Assembly: GCA_944321975.1 (NCBI GenBank)
Contig: CALUNJ010000013.1
Coordinates: forward strand, 1 to 41,216
Source of the DNA: an uncultured Paraprevotella sp.
GTDB lineage: Bacteria > Bacteroidota > Bacteroidia > Bacteroidales > Bacteroidaceae
Direction of reading: 5' to 3'
Length of the DNA stretch: 41,216 nt
The position numbers and the translations under genes are program-made. The stretch's first letter is position 1. The number at the start of each line of letters is the position of its first letter. Below, piece by piece: positions 34,260-41,216 of this stretch. A model generated the notes under the pieces. That model was not told the origin of the DNA. It was given only the letters and a program-made list of their open reading frames with translations, and made no database searches.

Positions 34260-34267
34260 CAAAAGTA
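34260..34267 (-). promoter_or_regulatory. -7 promoter box of trmN6
   Basis: TACTTTTG on the minus strand, 44 nt before the ATG at 34215. It lies back to back with the lon promoter 56 nt away. Confidence 0.55.
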
Positions 34268-34322
34268 GCAAATATTTGTTATTTCCGGCAGCTTTTCTAC
34301 GGGATGTTCCTCATTTTTTTTG

Positions 34323-34330
34323 TATCTTTG
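34323..34330 (+). promoter_or_regulatory. -7 promoter box of lon-tgt-lptFG
   Basis: TATCTTTG lies 52 nt before the lon ATG. I see no CIRCE or other heat-shock operator in the leader. Confidence 0.55.
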
Positions 34331-34382
34331 CCACGTTTTGTGAAAAAATTCTGTTCACCATCATTTTAGAGGCTTTTTTAAT

Positions 34383-36839
34383 ATGCATATTGACGATAAT
34401 CAGAATCCATTTTCATTGGTTGCAGACTTTGAAGGAGACGAATCCAGCGTGTTCGATGTGGAGATGGAGGACACCTTGCCCATTCTTCCCTTGCGCAACA
34501 TGGTGTTGTTCCCGGGAGTGGTCTTGCCTGTGGCCGTTGGCCGGAAATCTTCTCTCAGGCTGGCAAAAACCGCATCGAAGAACAAACTGAACATAGGCGT
34601 GGTTTGCCAGTTGAATCCGGAAGTAGAGACTCCCGGATATGCGGATTTGTACCATACCGGCACGATGGCTAAAATTATCCGGGTGCTGGAACTTCCAGAC
34701 CATTCCACCACCGTGATCCTGCAAGGCATGAGCCGTTTCAGCCTTAAAAGCATCGTGTCGGAAAAACCTTATCTGACGGGTGAAGTAGAAAAGCAGGAAG
34801 ACAAGCTGCCTCCGAAAGGCAACAAGGAGTTTGAAATGCTCGTGGAGGCTTGCCGCGACCGCACGATACACTATGTCCAAGTGAGCGACCAGATTCCCAA
34901 GGAGTCCATGTTTGCCGTGAAGAACATCAGCAACAACATGTTCCTCGTGAATTTCATTTGCGCCAACTTCCCCATTCCGATAACCAGCAAAATGAGCTTG
35001 TTGGAAGAAGAGGCTTTGGACGTGCGGACCATGCAGTTGCTGAAAATCTTGAACCGCGAAATCCAATATTCTGAACTCCGCGCGGAAATCCAGCGCAAGA
35101 CCCGCGAGGATCTGGACTCTCAACAACGGGAATACTTCCTGCAGCAACAAATCAAGAACATCCAGGACGAGCTGGGCGGCACGCCCCAGGACCATGACTT
35201 GCACGACTTGCGGGCAGAGGCGGCCAAAAAGAAATGGCCTGAGGAAATCGCACAGACGTTCAGCCACGAAGTAGACAAACTGGAGCGGTTGAACCCGCAA
35301 AGCCCGGACTATAACGTGCAGCTCAATTACCTGCAGACGATGCTAAGCCTGCCATGGAACACTTACACGGAAGACAACCTGAACCTGAAAAATGCCGAAC
35401 GGGTGCTGAACAAAGACCACTATGGCTTAGAGAAGGTGAAAGAACGCATCCTGGAACATTTGGCCGTGTTGCAGCTGCGCGGCGATTTGAAATCTCCGAT
35501 CATTTGTCTTTACGGCCCTCCGGGGGTAGGAAAGACCTCGCTGGGAAAGAGCATCGCATCGGCATTGAAACGAAAGTACATCCGCATGTCGTTAGGCGGT
35601 TTGCACGATGAAGCGGAAATCCGCGGCCATCGCCGCACCTATATCGGGGCAATGCCGGGCCGCATTATCAAAAGCATGATCAAGGCTGGCTCGTCGAATC
35701 CGGTATTCATCCTGGACGAAATCGACAAAGTGTCGCAAGCCACAGTGAACGGGGATCCGTCGTCTGCCTTGCTCGAAGTGCTCGACCCGGAACAGAACAA
35801 TGCCTTTCACGACAATTTCCTCGACGTGGACTATGACTTGTCAAAAGTCATGTTCATTGCCACGGCGAACAACATCGGGACGATCCCCCACCCCCTGCTC
35901 GACCGCATGGAACTGATAGAAGTCAGCGGATACATCACGGAAGAAAAAATCGAAATCGCCAAGCGCCACCTTGTCCCGAAAGAAAAGGAAAACAACGGTT
36001 TGGGGAACCATCCGGAAATCAAGATCAGCCGCCCGGCACTGGAACACATCATAGAAAACTACACCCGGGAATCGGGCGTGCGGGGATTGGAGAAACAAAT
36101 CAACAAGGTGTTCCGCAAGATGGCTCTTGAGTTTGCACGCAACGGCAGTTTCTCCTGCACGGACATTAAAGCGGCCGACGTGGAAAGGTTGCTAGGCAAG
36201 CCGCTTTTCACACGGGATAAATATCAAGGCAACGAATATGCCGGTGTGGTAACCGGACTGGCATGGACGTCCGTCGGAGGTGAAATTCTGTTCATCGAAA
36301 CCAGCGTAAGCAAGGGAAAAGGAAGCAAGCTGACGCTCACCGGAAATCTGGGCGACGTGATGAAAGAGTCTGCCGTGTTGGCCTTGGAATACATCAAGGC
36401 ACATGCAGAAAGCCTGCGCATTGACCCTCGCATCTTCGAACAATGGAACATCCATGTGCATGTGCCCGAAGGAGCCGTGCCAAAGGATGGCCCGTCGGCA
36501 GGGATCACCATGGCCACTTCAATCGCTTCGGCACTGACCCAACGCAAAGTGCGGCCGAATCTGGCCATGACCGGCGAAATCACCTTGCGCGGGAAAGTCT
36601 TGCCGGTCGGCGGCATCAAGGAAAAGATACTGGCGGCCAAACGCGCGGGCATCAAAGATATCATCATGTGCGAGGAAAACCGGAAAAACATCGAAGAAAT
36701 TCCGGAAATGTATCTGAAGGGCCTGACCTTCCATTATGTGAACGACGTGTCCGAGGTCCTTGACTTCGCCTTGCTTGATGAGAAAGTGAAAAATGCCATC
36801 CATTTCACTTTTGAGGAACCGCAAAAAGAGGAAAAATGA
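34383..36839 (+). CDS. lon: ATP-dependent Lon protease
   Basis: An 818-aa cytoplasmic AAA+ protease. The N-terminal substrate-binding domain begins [17 protein letters not shown], preceded by an acidic ~30-residue tail that is typical of Bacteroidota Lon. The ATPase has Walker [10 protein letters not shown] and Walker [10 protein letters not shown], then the sensor segments. The protease domain has the catalytic Ser705 in PKDGPSAGI and Lys748 in [10 protein letters not shown], 43 residues apart as in E. coli Lon. It has its own promoter and overlaps tgt by 4 nt (ATGA). Confidence 0.97.
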   Translation: MHIDDNQNPFSLVADFEGDESSVFDVEMEDTLPILPLRNMVLFPGVVLPVAVGRKSSLRLAKTASKNKLNIGVVCQLNPEVETPGYADLYHTGTMAKIIRVLELPDHSTTVILQGMSRFSLKSIVSEKPYLTGEVEKQEDKLPPKGNKEFEMLVEACRDRTIHYVQVSDQIPKESMFAVKNISNNMFLVNFICANFPIPITSKMSLLEEEALDVRTMQLLKILNREIQYSELRAEIQRKTREDLDSQQREYFLQQQIKNIQDELGGTPQDHDLHDLRAEAAKKKWPEEIAQTFSHEVDKLERLNPQSPDYNVQLNYLQTMLSLPWNTYTEDNLNLKNAERVLNKDHYGLEKVKERILEHLAVLQLRGDLKSPIICLYGPPGVGKTSLGKSIASALKRKYIRMSLGGLHDEAEIRGHRRTYIGAMPGRIIKSMIKAGSSNPVFILDEIDKVSQATVNGDPSSALLEVLDPEQNNAFHDNFLDVDYDLSKVMFIATANNIGTIPHPLLDRMELIEVSGYITEEKIEIAKRHLVPKEKENNGLGNHPEIKISRPALEHIIENYTRESGVRGLEKQINKVFRKMALEFARNGSFSCTDIKAADVERLLGKPLFTRDKYQGNEYAGVVTGLAWTSVGGEILFIETSVSKGKGSKLTLTGNLGDVMKESAVLALEYIKAHAESLRIDPRIFEQWNIHVHVPEGAVPKDGPSAGITMATSIASALTQRKVRPNLAMTGEITLRGKVLPVGGIKEKILAAKRAGIKDIIMCEENRKNIEEIPEMYLKGLTFHYVNDVSEVLDFALLDEKVKNAIHFTFEEPQKEEK

Positions 36840-37966
36840 AATTCGAACTTCAACATACTGACACATTGACCGCGGCACGGGCCGGGAAACTGGCCACCGC
36901 CCACGGAGTGATCGAGACACCGGTATTCATGCCTGTGGGCACGGTGGGTTCCGTGAAAGCCGTACACCAATGGGAACTGAAGGAGGATGTCAAGGCGCAA
37001 ATCATTTTGGGCAACACTTATCATTTGTACCTGAGACCGGGCATTCACATTTTGGAGAAAGCCGGCGGATTGCATAAATTCAATGGATTCGACCGTCCCA
37101 TTCTGACCGACAGCGGCGGATTCCAGGTATTCTCGCTGACCGGCATCCGCAAGCTGCGGGAAGAAGGATGCGAGTTCCGTTCGCATATCGACGGTTCAAA
37201 ACACATCTTCACGCCCGAGAAGGTCATGGACATAGAAAGAGCCATTGGCGCGGATATCATGATGGCTTTTGACGAATGCCCACCAGGCACGTCGGACTAT
37301 GCCTATGCCAAGAAAAGCCTCGGCCTGACCCACCGGTGGCTGGACCGTTGCATCCGCCGGTTCAACGAGACCCCGCCGAAGTACGGCTATCAGCAATCGC
37401 TCTTCCCGATCGTGCAAGGTTGCACTTTCAAAGACCTGCGCATCCAATCCGCCGAATTCGTGGCCTCGAAGGAGGCCGACGGCAATGCCATTGGCGGACT
37501 TGCCGTAGGCGAACCGACCGAAGTGATGTATGAGATGATCGAAGTGGTCAACGCCATCTTGCCGAAAGACAAGCCGCGCTACCTGATGGGAGTCGGCACG
37601 CCGGCCAACATCCTCGAAGGCATCGAACGGGGGGTGGACATGTTCGATTGCGTGATGCCCACGCGGAATGGACGCAACGGCATGCTGTTCACCCAAAACG
37701 GCATCATGAACCTGCGCAACAAAAAGTGGGAGGACGATTTCTCTCCGGTGGATCCCGATGGCACTTCGTATGTCGACAAGGCCTACACCAGAGCCTATCT
37801 GCATCATCTCTTCAAGGCTCAGGAAATCCTTGCCCTGCAGATCGCGTCCATCCACAACCTGGCGTTCTACTTGTGGCTCACGCGGGAAGCGCGCAACCAT
37901 ATTCTTGCTGGTGATTTTCCGGCCTGGAAGGCCATGATGGTAAAACGGGTGACAGAAAGGTTATAA
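36836..37966 (+). CDS. tgt: tRNA-guanine transglycosylase lacking the zinc cysteines
   Basis: A 376-aa Tgt that exchanges G34 for a queuine precursor (preQ1) in tRNAs for Tyr, His, Asn and Asp. Asp92 in LTDSGGFQVFS and the nucleophile Asp271 in VDMFDCVMPTRNGR are present. The C-terminal zinc site is not canonical. Where the bacterial consensus is C-x-C-x2-C before Y-S-R-A-Y, this protein has G309, S311 and D314 (DPDGTSYVDKAYTRAY); only the distal His340 (SIHNL) remains. From memory, other Bacteroidetes Tgt proteins look similar. The 4-nt overlap with lon and 23-nt gap to lptFG imply one transcript. Confidence 0.93.
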   Translation: MKFELQHTDTLTAARAGKLATAHGVIETPVFMPVGTVGSVKAVHQWELKEDVKAQIILGNTYHLYLRPGIHILEKAGGLHKFNGFDRPILTDSGGFQVFSLTGIRKLREEGCEFRSHIDGSKHIFTPEKVMDIERAIGADIMMAFDECPPGTSDYAYAKKSLGLTHRWLDRCIRRFNETPPKYGYQQSLFPIVQGCTFKDLRIQSAEFVASKEADGNAIGGLAVGEPTEVMYEMIEVVNAILPKDKPRYLMGVGTPANILEGIERGVDMFDCVMPTRNGRNGMLFTQNGIMNLRNKKWEDDFSPVDPDGTSYVDKAYTRAYLHHLFKAQEILALQIASIHNLAFYLWLTREARNHILAGDFPAWKAMMVKRVTERL

Positions 37967-37989
37967 CCTCACAAAGCAACAGTACGTTC

Positions 37990-39096
37990 ATGAAATGGCA
38001 TAAGTCTCTTATCTCGAAACTGGACCTGTATATCATCAAGAAGTTCCTTGGCACGTATTTCTTTTCCATCGCGCTGATCATATCCATCGCTGTCGTGTTC
38101 GATTTCAACGAGAACATTGACAAGTTCACCACGAATCATGCGCCATGGAAGGGAATCATCTTTGAATACTACGCCAACTTCGTTCCCTATTTCTCCAATC
38201 TGTTCAGCCCGCTGTTTGTCTTTATTTCCGTGATTTTCTTCACGTCAAAACTGGCTGAAAACTCGGAGATTATTGCCATGATGGCGGCTGGGATGAGTTT
38301 CAGGAGGCTGATGCGGCCCTACATGATTTCTGCGGCCATCATCGCAGTGATGACTTTTTTGTTGGGAGCTTACGTGATTCCACGGGGCAGCGTGACGCGG
38401 CTGAACTTCGAGACCATATATAAGAAAAAACAAAAAGTGGACTTCGTGCAAAACGTGCAATTGCAAGTCGACACGGGAGTCATCGCCTTCATCGAACATT
38501 TCGACGGGCGCACCAAGACTGGCTATCATTTCTCTTTGGACAAGTTCGTCAACAAGAAGCTGGTGTCTCACCTCACTGCGGCTTCCGTGTCCTACGACAC
38601 ATTGTCCAACGAGCGCTATCATTGGACGATACGCAACTATACATTGCGCGAACTGAAAGGCATGCGTGAATACATCAGCCACGGCACCAAGATCGACTCC
38701 ATCATTGCCATGGAGCCTTCCGACTTCCTGCTTACCCGCAAGCAACAGGAAACCTTGACCAGCCCGGAATTAAAGGAGTATATCGTCAAGCAACGTGCCC
38801 GCGGATCCGGCAACGTCAAACCTTTCGAGGTGGAATACCAGAAGCGGTTTGCCACCCCCTTCGCTTCGTTCATCCTGACCATCATTGGCCTTTCGCTTTC
38901 TGCACGCAAACGGAAAGGCGGCATGGGGCTTTATCTGGGCATAGGTTTGGCGCTCAGTGCGTCCTACATCTTGTTCCAGACCGTCTCTTCCACCTTTGCC
39001 ATCAATGCCGACTGGCCACCTGCATTGGCAGCCTGGATGCCTAATATCATTTTTGCCTTCATTGCGTTCTTCCTCTACAAGAAAGCCCCGCAATAA
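37990..39096 (+). CDS. LptF/LptG-family permease (LPS export)
   Basis: A 368-aa YjgP/YjgQ-family membrane protein, part of the LptB2FG transporter that extracts lipopolysaccharide from the inner membrane. Topology follows the family: two to three N-terminal membrane segments (FFSIALIISIAVVFDF, FSPLFVFISVIFFTSKLAEN), a periplasmic beta-jellyroll in the middle (residues ~130-270), and C-terminal segments (FASFILTIIGLSLSARKRKG, GIGLALSASYILFQ). ENSEIIAMMAAGMSFRRLMRP is a well-conserved motif. Only one such permease gene is in this window. Whether it is LptF or LptG is not clear. Confidence 0.88.
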   Translation: MKWHKSLISKLDLYIIKKFLGTYFFSIALIISIAVVFDFNENIDKFTTNHAPWKGIIFEYYANFVPYFSNLFSPLFVFISVIFFTSKLAENSEIIAMMAAGMSFRRLMRPYMISAAIIAVMTFLLGAYVIPRGSVTRLNFETIYKKKQKVDFVQNVQLQVDTGVIAFIEHFDGRTKTGYHFSLDKFVNKKLVSHLTAASVSYDTLSNERYHWTIRNYTLRELKGMREYISHGTKIDSIIAMEPSDFLLTRKQQETLTSPELKEYIVKQRARGSGNVKPFEVEYQKRFATPFASFILTIIGLSLSARKRKGGMGLYLGIGLALSASYILFQTVSSTFAINADWPPALAAWMPNIIFAFIAFFLYKKAPQ

Positions 39097-39134
39097 AAGG
39101 ATTTACCTATTATATAAAAATAAGATAAAAGAAA

Positions 39135-40571
39135 GTGGATTTTTACGATTTAGATTTAAGCGACCAAGTGCTCGATGCCTTGGACGATATGAATTTTACA
39201 GAGTGTACCCCGATTCAGGAACATGCCATACCGGTCATCCTTGAAGGACGTGACTTGATAGGAGTGGCGCAAACCGGGACGGGAAAAACAGCGGCTTTTC
39301 TCCTTCCGATTCTCAGCAAACTGAGCGACGGAGGATATCCTTCGGATGCCATCAATTGCGTCGTGATGTCTCCCACCCGCGAATTGGCCCAACAGATAGA
39401 CCAGGCCATGGAGGGCTTCTCTTATTATATGTCCGTGTCAAGCGTGGCGGTCTACGGCGGAAACGACGGCATCCGCTATGAACAGGAGAAACGCGGACTG
39501 GCCAAGGGAGCCGACGTGATAATCGCCACGCCGGGACGGCTCATCAGCCATTTGAACCTCGGCAACGTGGATTTATCCCGTGTCTCTTTCTTCGTGCTCG
39601 ATGAAGCCGACCGGATGCTCGACATGGGCTTCAGTGACGACATCATGCAAATCGTCAAACATCTGCCTGAGAACCGCCAGACCATCATGTTTTCTGCTAC
39701 GATGCCGAGAAAGATACAGGACTTGGCCCGCACCATTTTACGCGACCCGGTAGAAGTGAAACTGGCCGTGTCGCGCCCGGCAGACAAGATTGTGCAATCT
39801 GCTTACATCTGTTATGAAGCCCAGAAAATCGCGCTCATCAAAAAGTTGTTTACAACTTGTCCTCCCCAGCGGGTGATCATTTTTGCATCCTCCAAACAGA
39901 AGGTGAAAGACATGGCCATCGTGTTGAAGCGTGCCGGATTCAACGTGGGAGCCATGCACTCGGATCTGGACCAACACGAACGCGACGAAGTGATGTTTCA
40001 GTTCAAGGCCCAACAAATCAATGTGCTGGTGGCTACCGACATCGTGGCGCGGGGCATTGACATCGATGACATCCAGCTGGTCATCAACTTCGATGTGCCT
40101 CACGACGCGGAAGACTATGTGCATCGCATCGGGCGCACGGCCCGTGCCAACAACGAGGGGGAGGCCATCACGTTGGTAAGCGAGAAGGACCGCCAGAAAT
40201 TTGCAGCCATCGAACGGTTCTTGAAAATAGATGTCGAGAAACGTCCCCTGCCCGAAGGGATGGAAGCCCCCTCGGCCACCGGAAAGACGGAGGGCAAGGC
40301 ACACGGCAAAAAGAACCATGACCGCCGTAAACCTTCAAACGGCAAAAAGGGCACCTCCTCCCCAAAAACGAAGCCACGACCCAACGGCCAGGCGGACAAG
40401 GCAGCAGCTGCAGGAAGCGACGCGCAAAAATCCGACGCCGCCACATCGCAGCCTGAAGCCCAGGAAAAGACAGAAAAGAAAAAGAGGCGTCCGTCGCGTT
40501 GGCGTCATAACCGCAAAAAGCACCGCCCGAACGGAGAAGAAGGAGGGGACAAAAGCCCTCAAACGGATTGA
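39135..40571 (+). CDS. DEAD-box ATP-dependent RNA helicase
   Basis: A 478-aa DEAD-box RNA helicase. The Q motif FTECTPIQ is followed by motif I AQTGTGKT, Ia PTRELAQQ, Ib TPGR, II DEAD, III SAT, IV IIFASS, V ATDIVARGIDID and VI HRIGRTAR. The start appears to be GTG at 39135, since DFYDLDLSDQVLDALDDM begins immediately and no ATG is suitably placed. After about residue 380 comes a ~100-residue tail rich in Lys, Arg, Ala and Pro, typical of RNA-binding tails in RhlE-like proteins. It lies 38 nt after the LptF/G gene and probably shares its transcript. Confidence 0.93.
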   Translation: MDFYDLDLSDQVLDALDDMNFTECTPIQEHAIPVILEGRDLIGVAQTGTGKTAAFLLPILSKLSDGGYPSDAINCVVMSPTRELAQQIDQAMEGFSYYMSVSSVAVYGGNDGIRYEQEKRGLAKGADVIIATPGRLISHLNLGNVDLSRVSFFVLDEADRMLDMGFSDDIMQIVKHLPENRQTIMFSATMPRKIQDLARTILRDPVEVKLAVSRPADKIVQSAYICYEAQKIALIKKLFTTCPPQRVIIFASSKQKVKDMAIVLKRAGFNVGAMHSDLDQHERDEVMFQFKAQQINVLVATDIVARGIDIDDIQLVINFDVPHDAEDYVHRIGRTARANNEGEAITLVSEKDRQKFAAIERFLKIDVEKRPLPEGMEAPSATGKTEGKAHGKKNHDRRKPSNGKKGTSSPKTKPRPNGQADKAAAAGSDAQKSDAATSQPEAQEKTEKKKRRPSRWRHNRKKHRPNGEEGGDKSPQTD

Positions 40572-40610
40572 GGCACACACCTGTGTGGCCTTCCGGTTGG
40601 CGCATAATAT

Positions 40611-40654
40611 AAAAAGGCATGCCCGTTTCTTCCACAAACGCGGCACGCCTTTTT
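40611..40654. terminator. bidirectional terminator between the helicase and mscL
   Basis: AAAAAGGC (40611-40618) pairs with GCCTTTTT (40647-40654), and an inner stem TGCC-CGTTT / AAACG-GGCA extends it. T-tracts lie on both strands, so it can end both convergent transcripts. Confidence 0.8.
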
Positions 40655-40684
40655 TCCTAATACAGAATGCGAGGGGGGCGGGCT

Positions 40685-41113
40685 TTATTCCGCCTGCTTC
40701 TTCAGCAAATCACGGATTTCTGTGAGCAATTGGATGTCGGCAGGAGGAGCAGGCGGTGTCTTCGCCGTCTCTTTTTTCCTGCGGTTCAGGGCGTTCACTC
40801 CTTTCACTAAGAGGAAAACGGCCAATGCTATAATGAGGAAATCCAACGTAACCTGAATGAAATTTCCGTAATTCAACGTCACGGCAGGAACGGTTTCCAC
40901 TCCATCTTTTACCACGGCATCCTTCAAGGTAAGTTTCAAGTCTGAAAAGTTCATGCCCCCGATGAGCCATCCGATGGGAGGCATGATCAGGTCTGCCACG
41001 ACAGAAGAAACGATTTTTCCGAATGCACCGCCGATAATAACTCCCACGGCCATGTCCACCACATTGCCACGCATGGCAAATTGCTTAAACTCTTGGAATA
41101 TCTTTTTCATCAT
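40685..41113 (-). CDS. mscL: large-conductance mechanosensitive channel MscL
   Basis: A 142-aa MscL, the emergency osmotic-release channel. [38 protein letters not shown] is the near-invariant TM1 region; TM2 is [22 protein letters not shown], and the C-terminal helix bundle begins [11 protein letters not shown]. The PAPPAD linker before it is normal. The start is ATG 41113 or 41110. An upstream ATG at 41143 overlaps the -7 box and is excluded. The loop between TM1 and TM2 is of ordinary length. Confidence 0.95.
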   Translation of the reverse strand: MMKKIFQEFKQFAMRGNVVDMAVGVIIGGAFGKIVSSVVADLIMPPIGWLIGGMNFSDLKLTLKDAVVKDGVETVPAVTLNYGNFIQVTLDFLIIALAVFLLVKGVNALNRRKKETAKTPPAPPADIQLLTEIRDLLKKQAE

Positions 41114-41140
41114 GTAACGCAACTGTAATATTAACGAGAA

Positions 41141-41148
41141 CAAAGTAA
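41141..41148 (-). promoter_or_regulatory. probable -7 box of mscL
   Basis: TTACTTTG on the minus strand is one mismatch from TAnnTTTG and lies 27 nt before the ATG at 41113. Confidence 0.45.
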
Positions 41149-41156
41149 ACCAAAAA

Positions 41157-41216
41157 AATCAATTCTGCCAAAACATATTTCAATAAATCGCTCTCTTGGT
41201 AAGAGAGCGATTCAGA
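41157..41216. repeat. 22-bp-period box array, element E (cut by window edge)
   Basis: AATCAAT (ATTGATT reversed) at 41157-41163 is followed after 34 nt by GGTAAGAG (41198-41205), a degenerate reverse box. It sits in a perfect 12-bp palindrome, AATCGCTCTCTT / AAGAGAGCGATT, at 41186-41197 and 41201-41212 around GGT. The last visible bases, GCGATTCAGA, match the unit at 17305-17314 in element B. The next box would begin past the window end, so this is a likely fifth array seen only at its ATTGATT side. Confidence 0.5.

Noticed and set aside
41186..41212. simple terminator at the right edge
   Set aside because: The palindrome lies upstream of mscL, lacks a T-tract on the strand that would need it, and shares sequence with array units, so an array edge is the better reading.

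Overview
The window is a piece of a Bacteroidota chromosome, most likely order Bacteroidales, with roughly half G+C in its genes. The support is direct: almost every transcription unit is preceded by the Bacteroidota -7 box TAnnTTTG, often with a TTTG/TTG about 20 nt upstream, and strong Shine-Dalgarno sites are scarce. The gene set agrees: a FeoA-FeoB fusion, a bacterial serine palmitoyltransferase, a Porin_10-type outer-membrane protein, a four-subunit 2-oxoacid:ferredoxin oxidoreductase and class 1B dihydroorotate dehydrogenase. I cannot name the genus. I see no rRNA or tRNA genes, no transposase, no phage genes and no CRISPR array. This is mostly core chromosome.

Layout, left to right. 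1-3.6 kb: the start of a WG-repeat protein (cut by the window edge), a short TonB C-terminal protein, and a vsr/HI0933-flavoprotein pair. 3.6-9 kb: ligA, dapA and a convergent putative porin. 9-12.3 kb: the operon TPR protein-korD-korA-small membrane protein-korB-korC. 12.8-17 kb: a BASS-family transporter, an unknown 185-aa protein and feoAB. 17.4-21 kb: an HsdR_N-domain protein divergent from AMP nucleosidase and holA, then an AT-rich gap and an XRE regulator. 21.4-24 kb: pyrK-pyrD and a Tyr/Asp-rich lipoprotein. 24.3-29.4 kb: a leftward unit (LacI regulator, DUF3298 lipoprotein, rsmG, MBL hydrolase) divergent from kdgK-eda. 29.6-34.3 kb: an RluD-like pseudouridine synthase, serine palmitoyltransferase divergent from a lipid kinase, and TrmN6. 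34.4-41.2 kb: lon-tgt-lptF/G-DEAD-box helicase and a convergent mscL.

Functional groupings: kdgK and eda carry out the last two steps of 2-keto-3-deoxygluconate breakdown and probably answer to the adjacent LacI-type regulator. PyrK and PyrD form one enzyme and their genes overlap. The kor genes encode one ferredoxin-linked 2-oxoacid oxidoreductase. The serine palmitoyltransferase gene shares its upstream region with a diacylglycerol-kinase-family lipid kinase, which suggests linked sphingolipid/lipid metabolism.

The most unusual signal is non-coding. Four intergenic gaps carry short arrays of an 8-bp box, consensus CTCAAGMG in either orientation. Box centres are spaced 22 bp in nine of ten intervals and 21 bp in the tenth. 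A fifth array appears to be cut by the right edge of the window. In three arrays, and in the truncated one, an ATTGRTT motif lies 33-34 nt outside the terminal box. I know of no described element with this design, and it does not track with gene orientation.
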